From Hymenobacter oligotrophus (GTDB taxonomy: Bacteria; Bacteroidota; Bacteroidia; Cytophagales; Hymenobacteraceae), in the NCBI RefSeq assembly GCF_003574965.1, contig NZ_CP032317.1, positions 3,534,001 to 3,598,000 on the forward strand: a DNA stretch of 64,000 bases, written 5' to 3'. Each line of letters opens with the position of its first letter. Position 1 is the first letter of the stretch. Made by a program: the position numbers and the translations under genes. This document shows, one piece after another, positions 17,759 through 26,556 of this stretch. A model generated the notes under the pieces. That model did not search any database. It was not told the DNA's origin and was given only the letters and a program-made list of their open reading frames with translations.

Positions 17759-17985
17759 CGTGGTAATGCGATTTAGGTTCAGGTGGTTGGCGCTGGGCAA
17801 AATAGCAAACGCGCATGTTGTTTGGTGCAGCGGCAAGGCTACCGGCCACCACTGCTGCGGCTTGCGGGCTCGTAGAGCAGCTTAGGCTGGCAGCCCGGCA
17901 GTACTGCACAACCATAGCGCAGTACCTATTTTCGGGTGCCGAACGTATGGCTAGCCCAGAGACACCTTTTACTTCGACAGCAGCT

Positions 17986-18681
17986 ATGGCTGAAATCAAT
18001 ATCCAACGCAAAAAGAAGGCGGCCAGCCCGTGGCTGTTAATCCTGCTGGCCCTGTTGCTGGTGGGCCTAGGTATCTGGTACCTCGTGAGCCGCGACCCCG
18101 GCCCCGAGCAAAGCCCGCCGCCCACCGCCCCGGCACCCGAAAGCACCGTAACGCCCGGCGCGCCCACCCACGACTCAGCCGCAGCAAGTGCCGCAGTGCC
18201 CACCGGCGACCCTTCGGTGGGCGCCTTGGCTAGCGAAACCGAAACCGAGGTAGCGGAAGACGATGCCGAAGCCGCCGCGGAACCAGCCGACTTCTATGCC
18301 TTAGTGGCCGACGACCCTGCCTCGGGCAACTACGCCCGGCGGGGCCTCACGCTGCTTAGCGGTGTGCTGGTGGGCATGGCCGACCGCCCCGACCTGCGCG
18401 ACCAAGCCATTGCCGAAAAGCGCAACGACCTGACCAGCGCCACCAGCCGCCTGAGCAGCGGCGGCTCGTTGCGGCCGGGCTTGGTGGCCGCCGCCGAGCT
18501 GATGCAGGAAATGCAGCGCCGCGGCTACAGCAGCGTGGAGCGCGAGACCAACGCCTTGGTAGAGCGCGCCAACCAACTAAGCGGGCGCACCGCCACGCCG
18601 GCCGAGCAGCGCGCCACGCAGGAGTTTTTTCAGCAAGCAGCCAATGTGCTGCGGGTGCTCGAGAAACCTGCGCAAACCTAG
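17986..18681 (+). CDS. membrane-anchored protein with acidic linker, function unknown
   Basis: 231 residues from the ATG at 17986 (an in-frame ATG at 17947 would add 13 residues). A basic stretch NIQRKKKAASP precedes one transmembrane helix (WLLILLALLLVGLGIWYLV), then a Pro/Ala/Glu-rich linker (~35-90). A helical domain at ~95-231 (LTLLSGVLVGMADRPDLRD, GLVAAAELMQEMQRRGYSSV) follows. No family recognised. The stop codon TAG lies inside ACCTAGGG. It is followed after 34 bases by the PRC-barrel gene, suggesting an operon. Confidence 0.6.
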   Translation: MAEINIQRKKKAASPWLLILLALLLVGLGIWYLVSRDPGPEQSPPPTAPAPESTVTPGAPTHDSAAASAAVPTGDPSVGALASETETEVAEDDAEAAAEPADFYALVADDPASGNYARRGLTLLSGVLVGMADRPDLRDQAIAEKRNDLTSATSRLSSGGSLRPGLVAAAELMQEMQRRGYSSVERETNALVERANQLSGRTATPAEQRATQEFFQQAANVLRVLEKPAQT

Positions 18682-18715
18682 GGCCACCACCTACACTTCC
18701 TTTCCGACACCTACT

Positions 18716-19255
18716 ATGGAAACCTCGCCCATACCCAGCGCCGACGGCATGCACCTGGTGCGCTTGCGCGACCTGCGCGATTTTGAAGTGGCCGACGGCA
18801 GCCCCGATGTACGGGGCTGGTCGGTGCGCGGCGCCGATGGCAAAAAGTTCGGCGACGTGTACGAGCTGATTGTAGAGCCCGAAGCCATGAAAGTGCGCTA
18901 CCTCGACATCGAACTGGATGCCTCACTCAAAATCAACGTGCACGAGCGCCACATACTGTTGCCCATTGGCGCCGCCGCTCTCGACGACGACGGCGACAAC
19001 GTGTTTGTGCCGGCCCTCACGAGCGAATCGGTGCTGAACTACCCGCCTTACCAGGAAATCAGCATCAGCCGCGACTACGAAGAGGCCATGCTGCGGGCCT
19101 TGCAGCTGCCCGTGCCCACCCGCGATAAAGCCTCGCCGTTTTATGATCAGCCCAGCTACAGCGAAGATTATTTCTACCGGCAGCGGCGGCCCGCGGAGCT
19201 GTCAAGCTCGTTTCGGCGCCGCGAGGCCGACCCCGGCCCCGGGCCCATTGCCTAG
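18716..19255 (+). CDS. PRC-barrel domain-containing protein
   Basis: 179 residues from the ATG at 18716. VRLRDLRDFEVADGSPDVRG then WSVRGADGKKFGDVYELIV and VRYLDIELDASL form the PRC-barrel pattern (~10-100), a small beta-barrel found in RNA-processing and photosynthetic-centre proteins and in many stress proteins. The C-terminal third is charged and probably disordered. It shares an apparent operon with the preceding membrane-anchored protein. The stop codon TAG is embedded in GCCTAGGC and another CCTAGG follows at once (19258). Confidence 0.7.
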   Translation: METSPIPSADGMHLVRLRDLRDFEVADGSPDVRGWSVRGADGKKFGDVYELIVEPEAMKVRYLDIELDASLKINVHERHILLPIGAAALDDDGDNVFVPALTSESVLNYPPYQEISISRDYEEAMLRALQLPVPTRDKASPFYDQPSYSEDYFYRQRRPAELSSSFRRREADPGPGPIA

Positions 19256-19275
19256 GCCCTAGGTCAGAAACAAAA

Positions 19276-19324
19276 CCCGTAGCCCCGGCACCCGCAGCAC
19301 TAACGCGGGTGCCGGGGCTACGGG
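19276..19324. terminator. bidirectional terminator, 20-bp perfect stem
   Basis: CCCGTAGCCCCGGCACCCGC (19276-19295) is perfectly complementary to 19305-19324 across a 9-base loop. It lies between the convergent PRC-barrel gene and the sulfur-assimilation region. Confidence 0.8.
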
Positions 19325-19325
19325 C

Positions 19326-20888
19326 TTATAATGCCGCCAGGGCAAAGCCAAGCAGCTCGGGCAGCACTTTGCGCAGCGCCCACAAGCTCCAGACGATAAC
19401 CATCAGCCCGACACCTAGGAACATAAAGCGGACGGATATGCGGCCGGCCAAGCGCGCGGCAAACGGCGAGGCCGCCACGCCGCCCACTATCAGGCCCAGC
19501 ACCACTTGCCAGTGCGATACCCCAATGGTGGCAAAAAAAGTAAGCGCGCTGGCGAACGTAACGAAGAACTCGGTGATGCTAACCGAGCCGATAACGTACT
19601 GCGGCGTGCGGCCCTGCGCAATGAGGGTGCTCGTAACTAATGGGCCCCAACCGCCGCCGCCAAACGAATCGAGAAAGCCGCCGGCGCCGGCCAGCCAGCC
19701 CACGTGCCGCACGCGCTTCTTTTTGCCATCGGGCTTGCGAAAGGCCCGGCTGATAATGCGAATGCCCAGCAGCAGCAGGTAGCACGCCAGCACAGGCTTC
19801 ACGTAACGGCCGTACTCCTCGCCGAACTTAGACAGCAAAAAGGCGCCGCTTACCGCGCCGATAACCCCAGGGATGAGCAGGGCCTTAAACAGCCGCCGGT
19901 TGACGTTGCCAAACCGATAATGGTGGTAGCCCGAGGCCCCGCTGGCGAACATTTCGGCGGTGTGAATGCTGGCGCTAACCGCCGCCGGGTTCATGCCAAT
20001 CGACATCAGGCTAATGGCGGTAACCACCCCGTAGCCCATGCCCAGTAGGCCATCCACGAGCTGCGCGGCAAAGCCAATGGCCACGAAGGTGTAAAACGTT
20101 TCGGCGTTGCTGACCACCTGCCACACCTGGGGCCAGGTGTAATACATCGATAAAATGTTGGCGGCCAGCAGCAAACCAAACGCTACCAACGATGCTGTGG
20201 CAATGTGCCGCCAGCGCCGGGCAGCGGGCGTTTCGTAGGCTGGGTCGCCTGTAAGCTCGGCCGTAACGGCATTCAGCGACTTCACCTTTTCGGCAAAATC
20301 GCCCTGCAAGCGGCTGCGGATGATGCCCATGCGCTGCAGCACGTCGTGCAGCTCGTCGGGAAGTACCTCCGAGAGTACCTCGCGCAGGCGCTTGGCTACC
20401 GTGGGCGACTTGCCGTTGGTGCTAATGGCAATTTTCAGGTCGCCTTTCTGCACGATAGAGCCTAGGTAGAAGTCGCACTCGTCGGGCGTGTCGGCTACGT
20501 TGGCGAGCAGGCCGTGGCCGGTAGCTTCCTGTTTGATCTGGCTGTTGAGGGCGCGGTCGTTGGTGGCGATGAGCACTAAGTCGTGGCCGATGAGGTCGGT
20601 GAGCTGGTAGGCGCGCTCGTGCACCTGCACTTTGGGGTGTTGGGCCGCCAGGGTGCGGATTTCGGGCAGAATGGTTTCGCCGACCACCGTAACGGCCGTG
20701 GCTGGGCTGTTGCGCAGCACGGCCATTAGTTTCTCAAGCCCCACGGCGCCACCGCCCACCAGCAGCACACGCAACTGCTCGAGCTTCAGGAATACCGGAA
20801 ACAGGTTGTTGGTTTTCGGAGCCGGCGCCTCGGGTGGCGGACCGGAGTCGGCCAGGTGCAGGGCGGCAGAAAGTGCGGATGAGTTCAT
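19326..20888 (-). CDS. fusion of precorrin-2 dehydrogenase (siroheme synthesis) with a TauE/SafE-type membrane transporter
   Basis: 520 residues. Residues ~28-230 are a CysG/SirC-type Rossmann domain (LRVLLVGGGAVGLEKL; LIATNDRALNSQIKQ; VADTPDECDFYLGSIVQKGDLKIAISTNGKSP) that oxidises precorrin-2 to sirohydrochlorin. It includes the helical dimerisation part (LPDELHDVLQRMGIIRSRLQ). Residues ~245-520 are a TSUP (TauE/SafE) transporter with about eight helices and the paired motifs FAAQLVDGLLGMGYG and AGAGGFLDSFGGGGWGP. Siroheme is the cofactor of the sulfite reductase encoded six bases upstream. The TSUP half may import sulfate or export sulfite; no other sulfate permease is present in the window. 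Confidence 0.88.
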   Translation of the reverse strand: MNSSALSAALHLADSGPPPEAPAPKTNNLFPVFLKLEQLRVLLVGGGAVGLEKLMAVLRNSPATAVTVVGETILPEIRTLAAQHPKVQVHERAYQLTDLIGHDLVLIATNDRALNSQIKQEATGHGLLANVADTPDECDFYLGSIVQKGDLKIAISTNGKSPTVAKRLREVLSEVLPDELHDVLQRMGIIRSRLQGDFAEKVKSLNAVTAELTGDPAYETPAARRWRHIATASLVAFGLLLAANILSMYYTWPQVWQVVSNAETFYTFVAIGFAAQLVDGLLGMGYGVVTAISLMSIGMNPAAVSASIHTAEMFASGASGYHHYRFGNVNRRLFKALLIPGVIGAVSGAFLLSKFGEEYGRYVKPVLACYLLLLGIRIISRAFRKPDGKKKRVRHVGWLAGAGGFLDSFGGGGWGPLVTSTLIAQGRTPQYVIGSVSITEFFVTFASALTFFATIGVSHWQVVLGLIVGGVAASPFAARLAGRISVRFMFLGVGLMVIVWSLWALRKVLPELLGFALAAL

Positions 20889-20894
20889 ACGAGC

Positions 20895-22598
20895 TCAGGC
20901 GTGGAAGTTTTGGCCGTGGGTAGTGGCGGCTACGTAGCCCTGACGGATTACGAAATCGCCGAAGCGTTCGGAGGGTTGACGGTGTTGGGCGTAGGCCTCG
21001 AGCAAGGGCCTGAGCTCCTGCACGATGCCGTCTTCATCCAACATCTCGCGGTAGAGCTTGTTCAGGCGCTGGCCGCCGTGGTCGGCGCCAAGGTACAGGT
21101 TGTAGCGCCCCACGGCCCGGCCTACCAAGCCAATCTCGCCTAGGTAGGGGCGGGCGCAGCCGTTGGGGCAGCCCGTCATGCGGATTAGGATACCTTCGTT
21201 GGCCAGGCCATTGGCCCGGATAACAGCATCCAAGCGGTCAAGGAGTTGCGGAAGATAGCGTTCAGCTTCGGCAAATGCCAGCGAGCAGGTGTTCAGGGCT
21301 ACGCAAGCCAGGCTACCTAGGCGCAGGGCGGTGCGTTGCTGCGCAGGGCCGAGCGCGCCGTACTGCACCAGCACGGCCTCAATGCGGGCGCGATGCTCGG
21401 GTGCAATGTTGGCAATAACCACGTTCTGGTTGCCCGTCAGCCGAAACTCGCCGGTGTGGAAAGCGGCTACTTCGCGCATGGCTGTTTTCAGCTGCACTTG
21501 CTCGGTGTTCTGCACACGGCCGCCTTCCACGTACAGAGTGAGGTGGTACCGGCCATCGGGGCTTTCGACCCAGCCGAAGGCGTCGCTCGAAGTTTCAAAG
21601 CGGTAGGGGCGGGCCTCGGCCAGCTCGTAACCCAGGCGCTGGTGCAGCTCGGCGCGGAAGGTCTCTAGCCCTACCTTGTCGATGGTGTACTTCAGGCGCG
21701 AGAACTTGCGGTTTTGGCGGTTGCCCCAGTCGCGCTGAATCGTGACTATCTTCTCGCACACGTCCACCACCATATCGGTCGGCACAAAGCCAATGAGGTC
21801 GGCGAGGCGTGGGTAGGTGTCGGGCATGCCGAACGTCATGCCCATGCCGCCGCCCACGGCCACGTTGAAGCCCACCAGCTCGCCGTTCTCTTCAATGCCA
21901 ATCAGGCCAATGTCGTTGGCGAAGATGTCGGTGTCGTTGTAGGGTGGCAGCGCCAGGGCAATCTTGAACTTGCGCGGCAGGTAGGTTTTGCCGTAGATGG
22001 GCTCTTCGTCCTGCGCCGGCTCCGTGCTCAGGTGCTGCTCGCCGTTCAGCCACAGCTCCCAGTAGGCGGTGGTGCGCGGCGTAAGGTGGGCGCTGATTTG
22101 CCGGCTTACCTCGTACACCTGCGCGTGCAGCCGCGATTCGCTGGGGTTCACGCCGCACATTACGTTGCGGTTCACGTCGCCGCAGCCGGCGATGCTGTCC
22201 ATTAGTACCGCGTTGAAGCCTTGGATGGTTTCGGGCAGGTTGCGCTTCAGCACGCCGTGCAGCTGAAAGGTTTGGCGCGTGGTCAGCTTCAGGGTACCGT
22301 TGGCGTAGGTGTCGGCCAGCTCATCCATGCGCAGCCACTGCTCGGGGGTAGCTACACCGCCCGGCACCCGTACCCGAATCATAAACGAGTACAGCGGCTC
22401 CAGCTTTTGGCGCTTCCGCTCGCTGTCTAGGTCGCGGTCGGTTTGCTGGTACGAGCCGTGGAACTTGATCAGGTGGGTATCGTCGGGGTAGAGCGCGCCC
22501 GTAATGGGGTTCCGCACGCTCTGGCGCAAGGTGCCGCGCAGGTAGTTGCTGGCATCCTTTATGTGCTCTACTTCGGAAAGCTGCTGGGTATCGGCCAT
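20895..22598 (-). CDS. cysI: assimilatory sulfite reductase hemoprotein subunit
   Basis: 567 residues from the ATG at 22598, right for the family; the frame stays open to 22817, but that part is antisense to the real frame of the DUF2490-like gene. Reduces sulfite to sulfide using siroheme and a 4Fe-4S cluster. Both cluster halves are visible near the C-terminus: C-x5-C in LACVALNTCSLA and C-x3-C in TGCPNGCARPYLG. TLKLTTRQTFQLHG and CGDVNRNVMC are also family motifs. The flavoprotein partner cysJ is in the same region, separated by the receptor and DUF2490 genes. Confidence 0.93.
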   Translation of the reverse strand: MADTQQLSEVEHIKDASNYLRGTLRQSVRNPITGALYPDDTHLIKFHGSYQQTDRDLDSERKRQKLEPLYSFMIRVRVPGGVATPEQWLRMDELADTYANGTLKLTTRQTFQLHGVLKRNLPETIQGFNAVLMDSIAGCGDVNRNVMCGVNPSESRLHAQVYEVSRQISAHLTPRTTAYWELWLNGEQHLSTEPAQDEEPIYGKTYLPRKFKIALALPPYNDTDIFANDIGLIGIEENGELVGFNVAVGGGMGMTFGMPDTYPRLADLIGFVPTDMVVDVCEKIVTIQRDWGNRQNRKFSRLKYTIDKVGLETFRAELHQRLGYELAEARPYRFETSSDAFGWVESPDGRYHLTLYVEGGRVQNTEQVQLKTAMREVAAFHTGEFRLTGNQNVVIANIAPEHRARIEAVLVQYGALGPAQQRTALRLGSLACVALNTCSLAFAEAERYLPQLLDRLDAVIRANGLANEGILIRMTGCPNGCARPYLGEIGLVGRAVGRYNLYLGADHGGQRLNKLYREMLDEDGIVQELRPLLEAYAQHRQPSERFGDFVIRQGYVAATTHGQNFHA

Positions 22599-22602
22599 GG
22601 GG

Positions 22603-23409
22603 TTATTGTGGTGGTTGAGCCGGGCTAGGTAGCGCCTGAGGTGCCGGGGCTGCGGGAGCTGGTGCCGCGTGAGGGCGCAAGTCGAAGTTGTGGAAGTAGA
22701 AAACCCTGATGGTGTGCTGGTCGCGGTAGGTGGTGCCCGCGGGCAGCTGCTGAAACAGGTGCATGTAGCCGGCCTGCAGCTGGGCGTGCTTGTTGAGTTG
22801 GTACACCACGCCGGCAAAGGCTCGGTTCTGGTCGAAGTAGTTGTAGCGCACCTGCTTGCCGAAGTTCACCATCAGCTCGTTGTTCAGCAGCAGTTGCAGG
22901 CCGCCGGGCTCGAAGCCGCGCCGGGTAAGCGGCAGAAACAGCGCCGCGTTGTAGCGCGTCCGGAAGTTGAAATCGTAATCAGGCCCGAGTTCGGAGCTGC
23001 TTTGCAACTGGCGGCGGTAACGCTCCTCCAACCGCACCCACTGCATCAGGCGTGCCTTCGGAAACTTGGTAAACCACTGCACCTGCTGCCAGGGCCGGTG
23101 CTCGGGCTGGCCCACGGTGCGCGCCCCGTCGGGGAAGTGGTGCACGTAAGCGTAGCCAGCCGCCAGGCGCACATCGTCGGTGAGGCAGTAGGTCAGCCCC
23201 AGGCGCGCCACCGTCTGAAACTTGGCTTGCACAAAGTGGTCGTGCAGGCGCAGCTGCAAATCGGTCCAGGAGCCCCAGCGTTGCGAAAAGCGTGTTTGGT
23301 TGAACACGCCCAACCAGGTTTGCTGCTCGCGCACAAACTGCTTCTGGGCCTGCACCCTAGGTGCCGCGAGCAACGGCAGGCTAAGGGAGGTGAGTAGTAG
23401 TCGTTTCAT
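22603..23409 (-). CDS. DUF2490-like outer-membrane protein
   Basis: 268 residues. A signal peptide (KRLLLTSLSLPLLAAPRVQA) is followed by QQTWLGVFNQTRFSQRWGSW and a series of amphipathic strands with many Arg, Tyr and Gln residues (RLEERYRRQLQSS, FRTRYNAALFLPL, NELMVNFGKQVRYNYFDQNR). This is the pattern of DUF2490 beta-barrel proteins. The Pro/Ala-rich end stops four bases before cysI, indicating co-translation. Function unknown; placement suggests an outer-membrane step in sulfur uptake, which is inference. Confidence 0.7.
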   Translation of the reverse strand: MKRLLLTSLSLPLLAAPRVQAQKQFVREQQTWLGVFNQTRFSQRWGSWTDLQLRLHDHFVQAKFQTVARLGLTYCLTDDVRLAAGYAYVHHFPDGARTVGQPEHRPWQQVQWFTKFPKARLMQWVRLEERYRRQLQSSSELGPDYDFNFRTRYNAALFLPLTRRGFEPGGLQLLLNNELMVNFGKQVRYNYFDQNRAFAGVVYQLNKHAQLQAGYMHLFQQLPAGTTYRDQHTIRVFYFHNFDLRPHAAPAPAAPAPQALPSPAQPPQ

Positions 23410-23430
23410 CTAGACAATAGTTAGGCTCGA

Positions 23431-23591
23431 CTAGAGCTACAGACTAGCACTAGTTCCCCTCCTCAGATGAGGAGGGGCTAGGGGTGGTTGACTTGTTGTT
23501 GAACAGTTACTAGATCTAGCCTCTAGTTCTTCAACCACCCCTAGCCCCTCCTCATCTGAGGAGGGGAACTAGTGCTAATCTGTAGCTCTAG
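23431..23591. repeat. large intergenic inverted repeat (family A, copy 1)
   Basis: Two 61-base arms (23431-23491 and 23531-23591) are complementary with a single mismatch, around a 39-base loop. Each arm contains a smaller near-palindrome CCCCTCCTCA-NN-TGAGGAGGGG followed by GCTAGGGGTGGTTGA or its complement. A diverged second copy lies at 47350-47480. It fills the gap between the receptor and DUF2490 genes. Confidence 0.9.
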
Positions 23592-23597
23592 CTGTAA

Positions 23598-26465
23598 TCA
23601 GCGAATTACGGTGGCGTCGAACGTCAGCGACAGGTAGTACAGCGCGCCAATGGTGGGGCCCGCGGCGTACTGGATGTAACGGTTGTTCAAAATGTTGGTG
23701 CCGCCGAGCTTCACGGTGGCCTTCAGGTTTGGAATGCGGGCATTTACCTGCGCATCCACGGTGTGGTAGGCCGGGATCTGGCCGTTGGCCAGCTGGCTTT
23801 CCCAGTAGAAGGAATCCTGCCAGCGCCACACCACGTTGAAGCCCACGTTGCGCACCACCTCGCGGTTGCCGAACGTGACGTTGGTTACCCACTTGGGGGT
23901 GTTGAAGCCCGTAATGAAGATGTCTTTCTCGGTGTTGGCCCGAATGGCGTTGTAGTTGGCGTTGGCCGAAAGCGTGTACTTGCCCACGAAGTTGTACGTG
24001 AGGCCCAGCGCCGAGCCGTAGCTGCGGTAGCGGTTGCGGGCGTTGGTGTACACGCGGTAGCGGTCTTGGTTGGCGCGGGTAAGCATGTCCAGCACCGCCG
24101 CATCCGTCGTTACCGGGCCCGATTTCGGCACGGCCACCTCTACCTGACCTAGGAAACCCTTGTACACGTTGTAATAAGTATCGAGGTCGAGGGCCAGCTT
24201 GTTGTCGAGCAGCACGCTTTTGTAGCCCACCTCCACGGCATCGATGTGCTCTGGCTGCATGGTGGGCAGGTTAGCTACCTGCAGCACGTCGCGGTTTTTC
24301 AGGGCGGCGGCGTTGCGGCTCATGCCCGCGGCTACGTCGCTGTTCACGGCGGCCGTAAAGTTGTCGAGCGAGGTAAGGGTGTAGGAGTTTTCGAGGTAGC
24401 CGAGGCCCTGGTTTACGCGGGGCAGGCCGCCCACGCGCCGCACGTTGCCGTTGTTCACAAACGAAAATGCCTCGAACAAAGCCGGGAAGCGCCAGCCGTT
24501 CTGGTACGAGGCGCGCACGTTGTGGTGCTCACCTAGGGTGTACACGGCCGCCACGCGCGGGTTTAGCTTAGGGCTAAACTCCGGGTTGTAGTCGAGGCGC
24601 AAGGAGCCCACTAGCTTCAGCCGATCGTGCAGCAGCAGTTTGGTGGCCTGCCCGAAGGCGCCGTACTTGCGGTAGAACTGGTTGTTGCCGCCCGGCGTGG
24701 TGCGCTCCTGCAAGGGCTTCGAGAAGTCCACGAAGTTGTTGCCATCGGGGATTACCTCATACACGCGGGCGTCGCCACCGATAACCAAATCAACCCATTG
24801 CACCCGCTGGCCCACGTTCCACTGCGCATCGGCGTGGTAGGTGCGGCTGCGCTGCCACAGGGCCGCACCGCCGGTGGCCGGTGCGCCCGGCACGTTCACG
24901 GCAATGTCCCAGTTGTTGATGCCTGTGATGGTGCGCTTCAGCTGCTCGAAGGCAGCGGTGCCCGGCTCGGCGCGGCCGGCATCGGCCACGGTGCGGGCGC
25001 GCTGCATAGCGGCGGCTAGGTCGGTGCCGTTGTTTATCTGGGTTTGCAGTTCGTTGCGAAAGCGCGTGCCCCACACAGCGTTCGAGCCGTTGTTCAGGTC
25101 GAGGTTGGTGGCCAGCGGATTCAGGTTGTACGAGTCGCCGGTGTTCTCGATGAGCGTATAGGCCCGGGCGTAGAAGGAAGGGCCGCGCAGCTCCAGTTTG
25201 TGGTTCTGCACGGTCACGTTCTTCAGCTGAATCTTGTTGCCGCGCTGAAAAATGCCGTCCATCAGCCCGAAGCGGTAGCCGTAGCTGGCCTCCAGCTTGT
25301 CGGTGAGCTTGTAGTGCAGGCTGCCGTCTACCTTCAGGTTGCGCACCGTGGGGTTAATCAGGTCACGCTCGTAGTAGCCGGTGCGGCGCACGTTAAAGGT
25401 TTCGGTGCGGCCGTTCAGCGTAATCGGCACCGACACATTGGCGCTGCGGTCGTCGCCGTAGCGGTTCCACAGGTCGGCGGCGGGGTTGTTGGTCCCGGCC
25501 AGCTGCGGAAAGCGCGGGTTGGCCGAGTTCAGGTTCTGCGGGTTCTGGTCGATTTGGGTGTCCGAAAGCCAATCCGTGCCCTGCATGTAGGAGCCGTTCA
25601 CCTTGTAAGCCCAGCGCTGCCGGGCGCCCAGCACCTGCGCCCAGCGCACCGCCGATTCGGTGAGCAGGCTAGGAGAGTAGTCGCGGCCGTCCACGTGGTT
25701 CACGCCCAACTTCTGGTACACGCTCAGGCCCTGGTAGGTGAAGGGGCTCTTGGTGGTGAGGTTGGCCATGCCGTTAATAGCATTCATGCCGTACAGCGCC
25801 GAGGCTGCGCCGGGCGTAATTTCCACCGAGGCCACGTCCAGTTCCGTCGGGCCAATGGCGTTACCTAGGGGCACGCCCAGGGTGGCGGCCTGCATGTCTA
25901 CCCCGTCCACCAGCTGCATAAAGCGGAAGTTGTTTGGGATGTTGAAGCCGCGGGTGTTCGGCACTTTGAACGTGAGGCTGGATGTCGTCATCTGCACGCC
26001 CTTCACGTTCTCCAAGGCATCGTAGAAGCTAGGTGCCGGCGTTTCCTTGATGGCCCGGATGTCGAGCTTTTCAATAGCCACCGGCGACTTCAGCCGGCTT
26101 TCCTCCACCCGCGAGGCCGATACCACCACTTCGTTCGTGAGCAGGGCCTTCGACTCAAGCCCGATTGAAATCGGCGTGGCCGCATTCACTATTTCAACCT
26201 CCTTGGCCTCGTAGCCCAGCATGTTGAACACAAGGGTAAACGGAAACTTCAGTTTGGCCTTAAGCGCAAACTGCCCGTTGGCATCGGTGAGCGTGCCCGT
26301 GGTGCCGCCTTTGATGCTGACACTCACGCCCGGCAGCGCCTGCTGCGTGCCGGTTTCGCGCACCGAGCCTTTTATAGCAATGATTTCGTCCTGTGCCGTG
26401 GCCGCGCTGGAGGTAGCTAATAGTATAGCCGCGGGTAGCCAGACTGAGGCGTAAGTTTTCTTCAT
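23598..26465 (-). CDS. TonB-dependent outer-membrane receptor with carboxypeptidase-regulatory-like domain
   Basis: 955 residues. Signal peptide (YASVWLPAAILLATSSAATA), then a CarboxypepD_reg-like domain (~25-110: SVRETGTQQALPGVSVSIKG), a plug domain (~120-240: FYDALENVKGVQMTTSSLTF, MQLVDGVDMQAATLGVPLG) and a 22-strand barrel. It takes up a scarce substrate using TonB energy. Position between cysJ and DUF2490-cysI suggests an organosulfur or sulfate-related ligand, or a siroheme/iron ligand; this is inference. Not a SusC-type receptor, since no SusD gene follows. Confidence 0.88.
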   Translation of the reverse strand: MKKTYASVWLPAAILLATSSAATAQDEIIAIKGSVRETGTQQALPGVSVSIKGGTTGTLTDANGQFALKAKLKFPFTLVFNMLGYEAKEVEIVNAATPISIGLESKALLTNEVVVSASRVEESRLKSPVAIEKLDIRAIKETPAPSFYDALENVKGVQMTTSSLTFKVPNTRGFNIPNNFRFMQLVDGVDMQAATLGVPLGNAIGPTELDVASVEITPGAASALYGMNAINGMANLTTKSPFTYQGLSVYQKLGVNHVDGRDYSPSLLTESAVRWAQVLGARQRWAYKVNGSYMQGTDWLSDTQIDQNPQNLNSANPRFPQLAGTNNPAADLWNRYGDDRSANVSVPITLNGRTETFNVRRTGYYERDLINPTVRNLKVDGSLHYKLTDKLEASYGYRFGLMDGIFQRGNKIQLKNVTVQNHKLELRGPSFYARAYTLIENTGDSYNLNPLATNLDLNNGSNAVWGTRFRNELQTQINNGTDLAAAMQRARTVADAGRAEPGTAAFEQLKRTITGINNWDIAVNVPGAPATGGAALWQRSRTYHADAQWNVGQRVQWVDLVIGGDARVYEVIPDGNNFVDFSKPLQERTTPGGNNQFYRKYGAFGQATKLLLHDRLKLVGSLRLDYNPEFSPKLNPRVAAVYTLGEHHNVRASYQNGWRFPALFEAFSFVNNGNVRRVGGLPRVNQGLGYLENSYTLTSLDNFTAAVNSDVAAGMSRNAAALKNRDVLQVANLPTMQPEHIDAVEVGYKSVLLDNKLALDLDTYYNVYKGFLGQVEVAVPKSGPVTTDAAVLDMLTRANQDRYRVYTNARNRYRSYGSALGLTYNFVGKYTLSANANYNAIRANTEKDIFITGFNTPKWVTNVTFGNREVVRNVGFNVVWRWQDSFYWESQLANGQIPAYHTVDAQVNARIPNLKATVKLGGTNILNNRYIQYAAGPTIGALYYLSLTFDATVIR

Positions 26466-26496
26466 AGGGTGTGGGTTGGGCTGCGGAGAGAGGTAG

Positions 26497-26539
26497 GCCC
26501 TAGGTGCCGGCTACGCGGGCGGCTGCCAGCACCTAGGGC
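26497..26539 (-). terminator. hairpin with paired CCTAGG arms between cysJ and the receptor gene
   Basis: GCCCTAGGTGC (26497-26507) is perfectly complementary to GCACCTAGGGC (26529-26539); the 21-base loop has further GC-rich pairing. Each arm is one copy of the dispersed octamer. It sits 18 bases past the cysJ stop codon, so attenuation or partial termination before the receptor gene is plausible. Confidence 0.55.
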
Positions 26540-26556
26540 AAAAGCGTGAGGCCGGG

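Noticed and set aside
21714-22205. 163-codon frame antisense to cysI
   Set aside because: Shadow frame over conserved CysI sequence; no motif or start context.
22599-22817. 5' extension of cysI by 73 codons
   Set aside because: The added part is Thr/Ser/Cys-rich out-of-frame reading of the DUF2490-like gene; the ATG at 22598 gives the normal CysI length.
25044-25868. 274-codon frame antisense to the TonB-dependent receptor
   Set aside because: Val/Gly/Arg/His-rich antisense reading; the receptor gene on the other strand has clear plug and barrel motifs.
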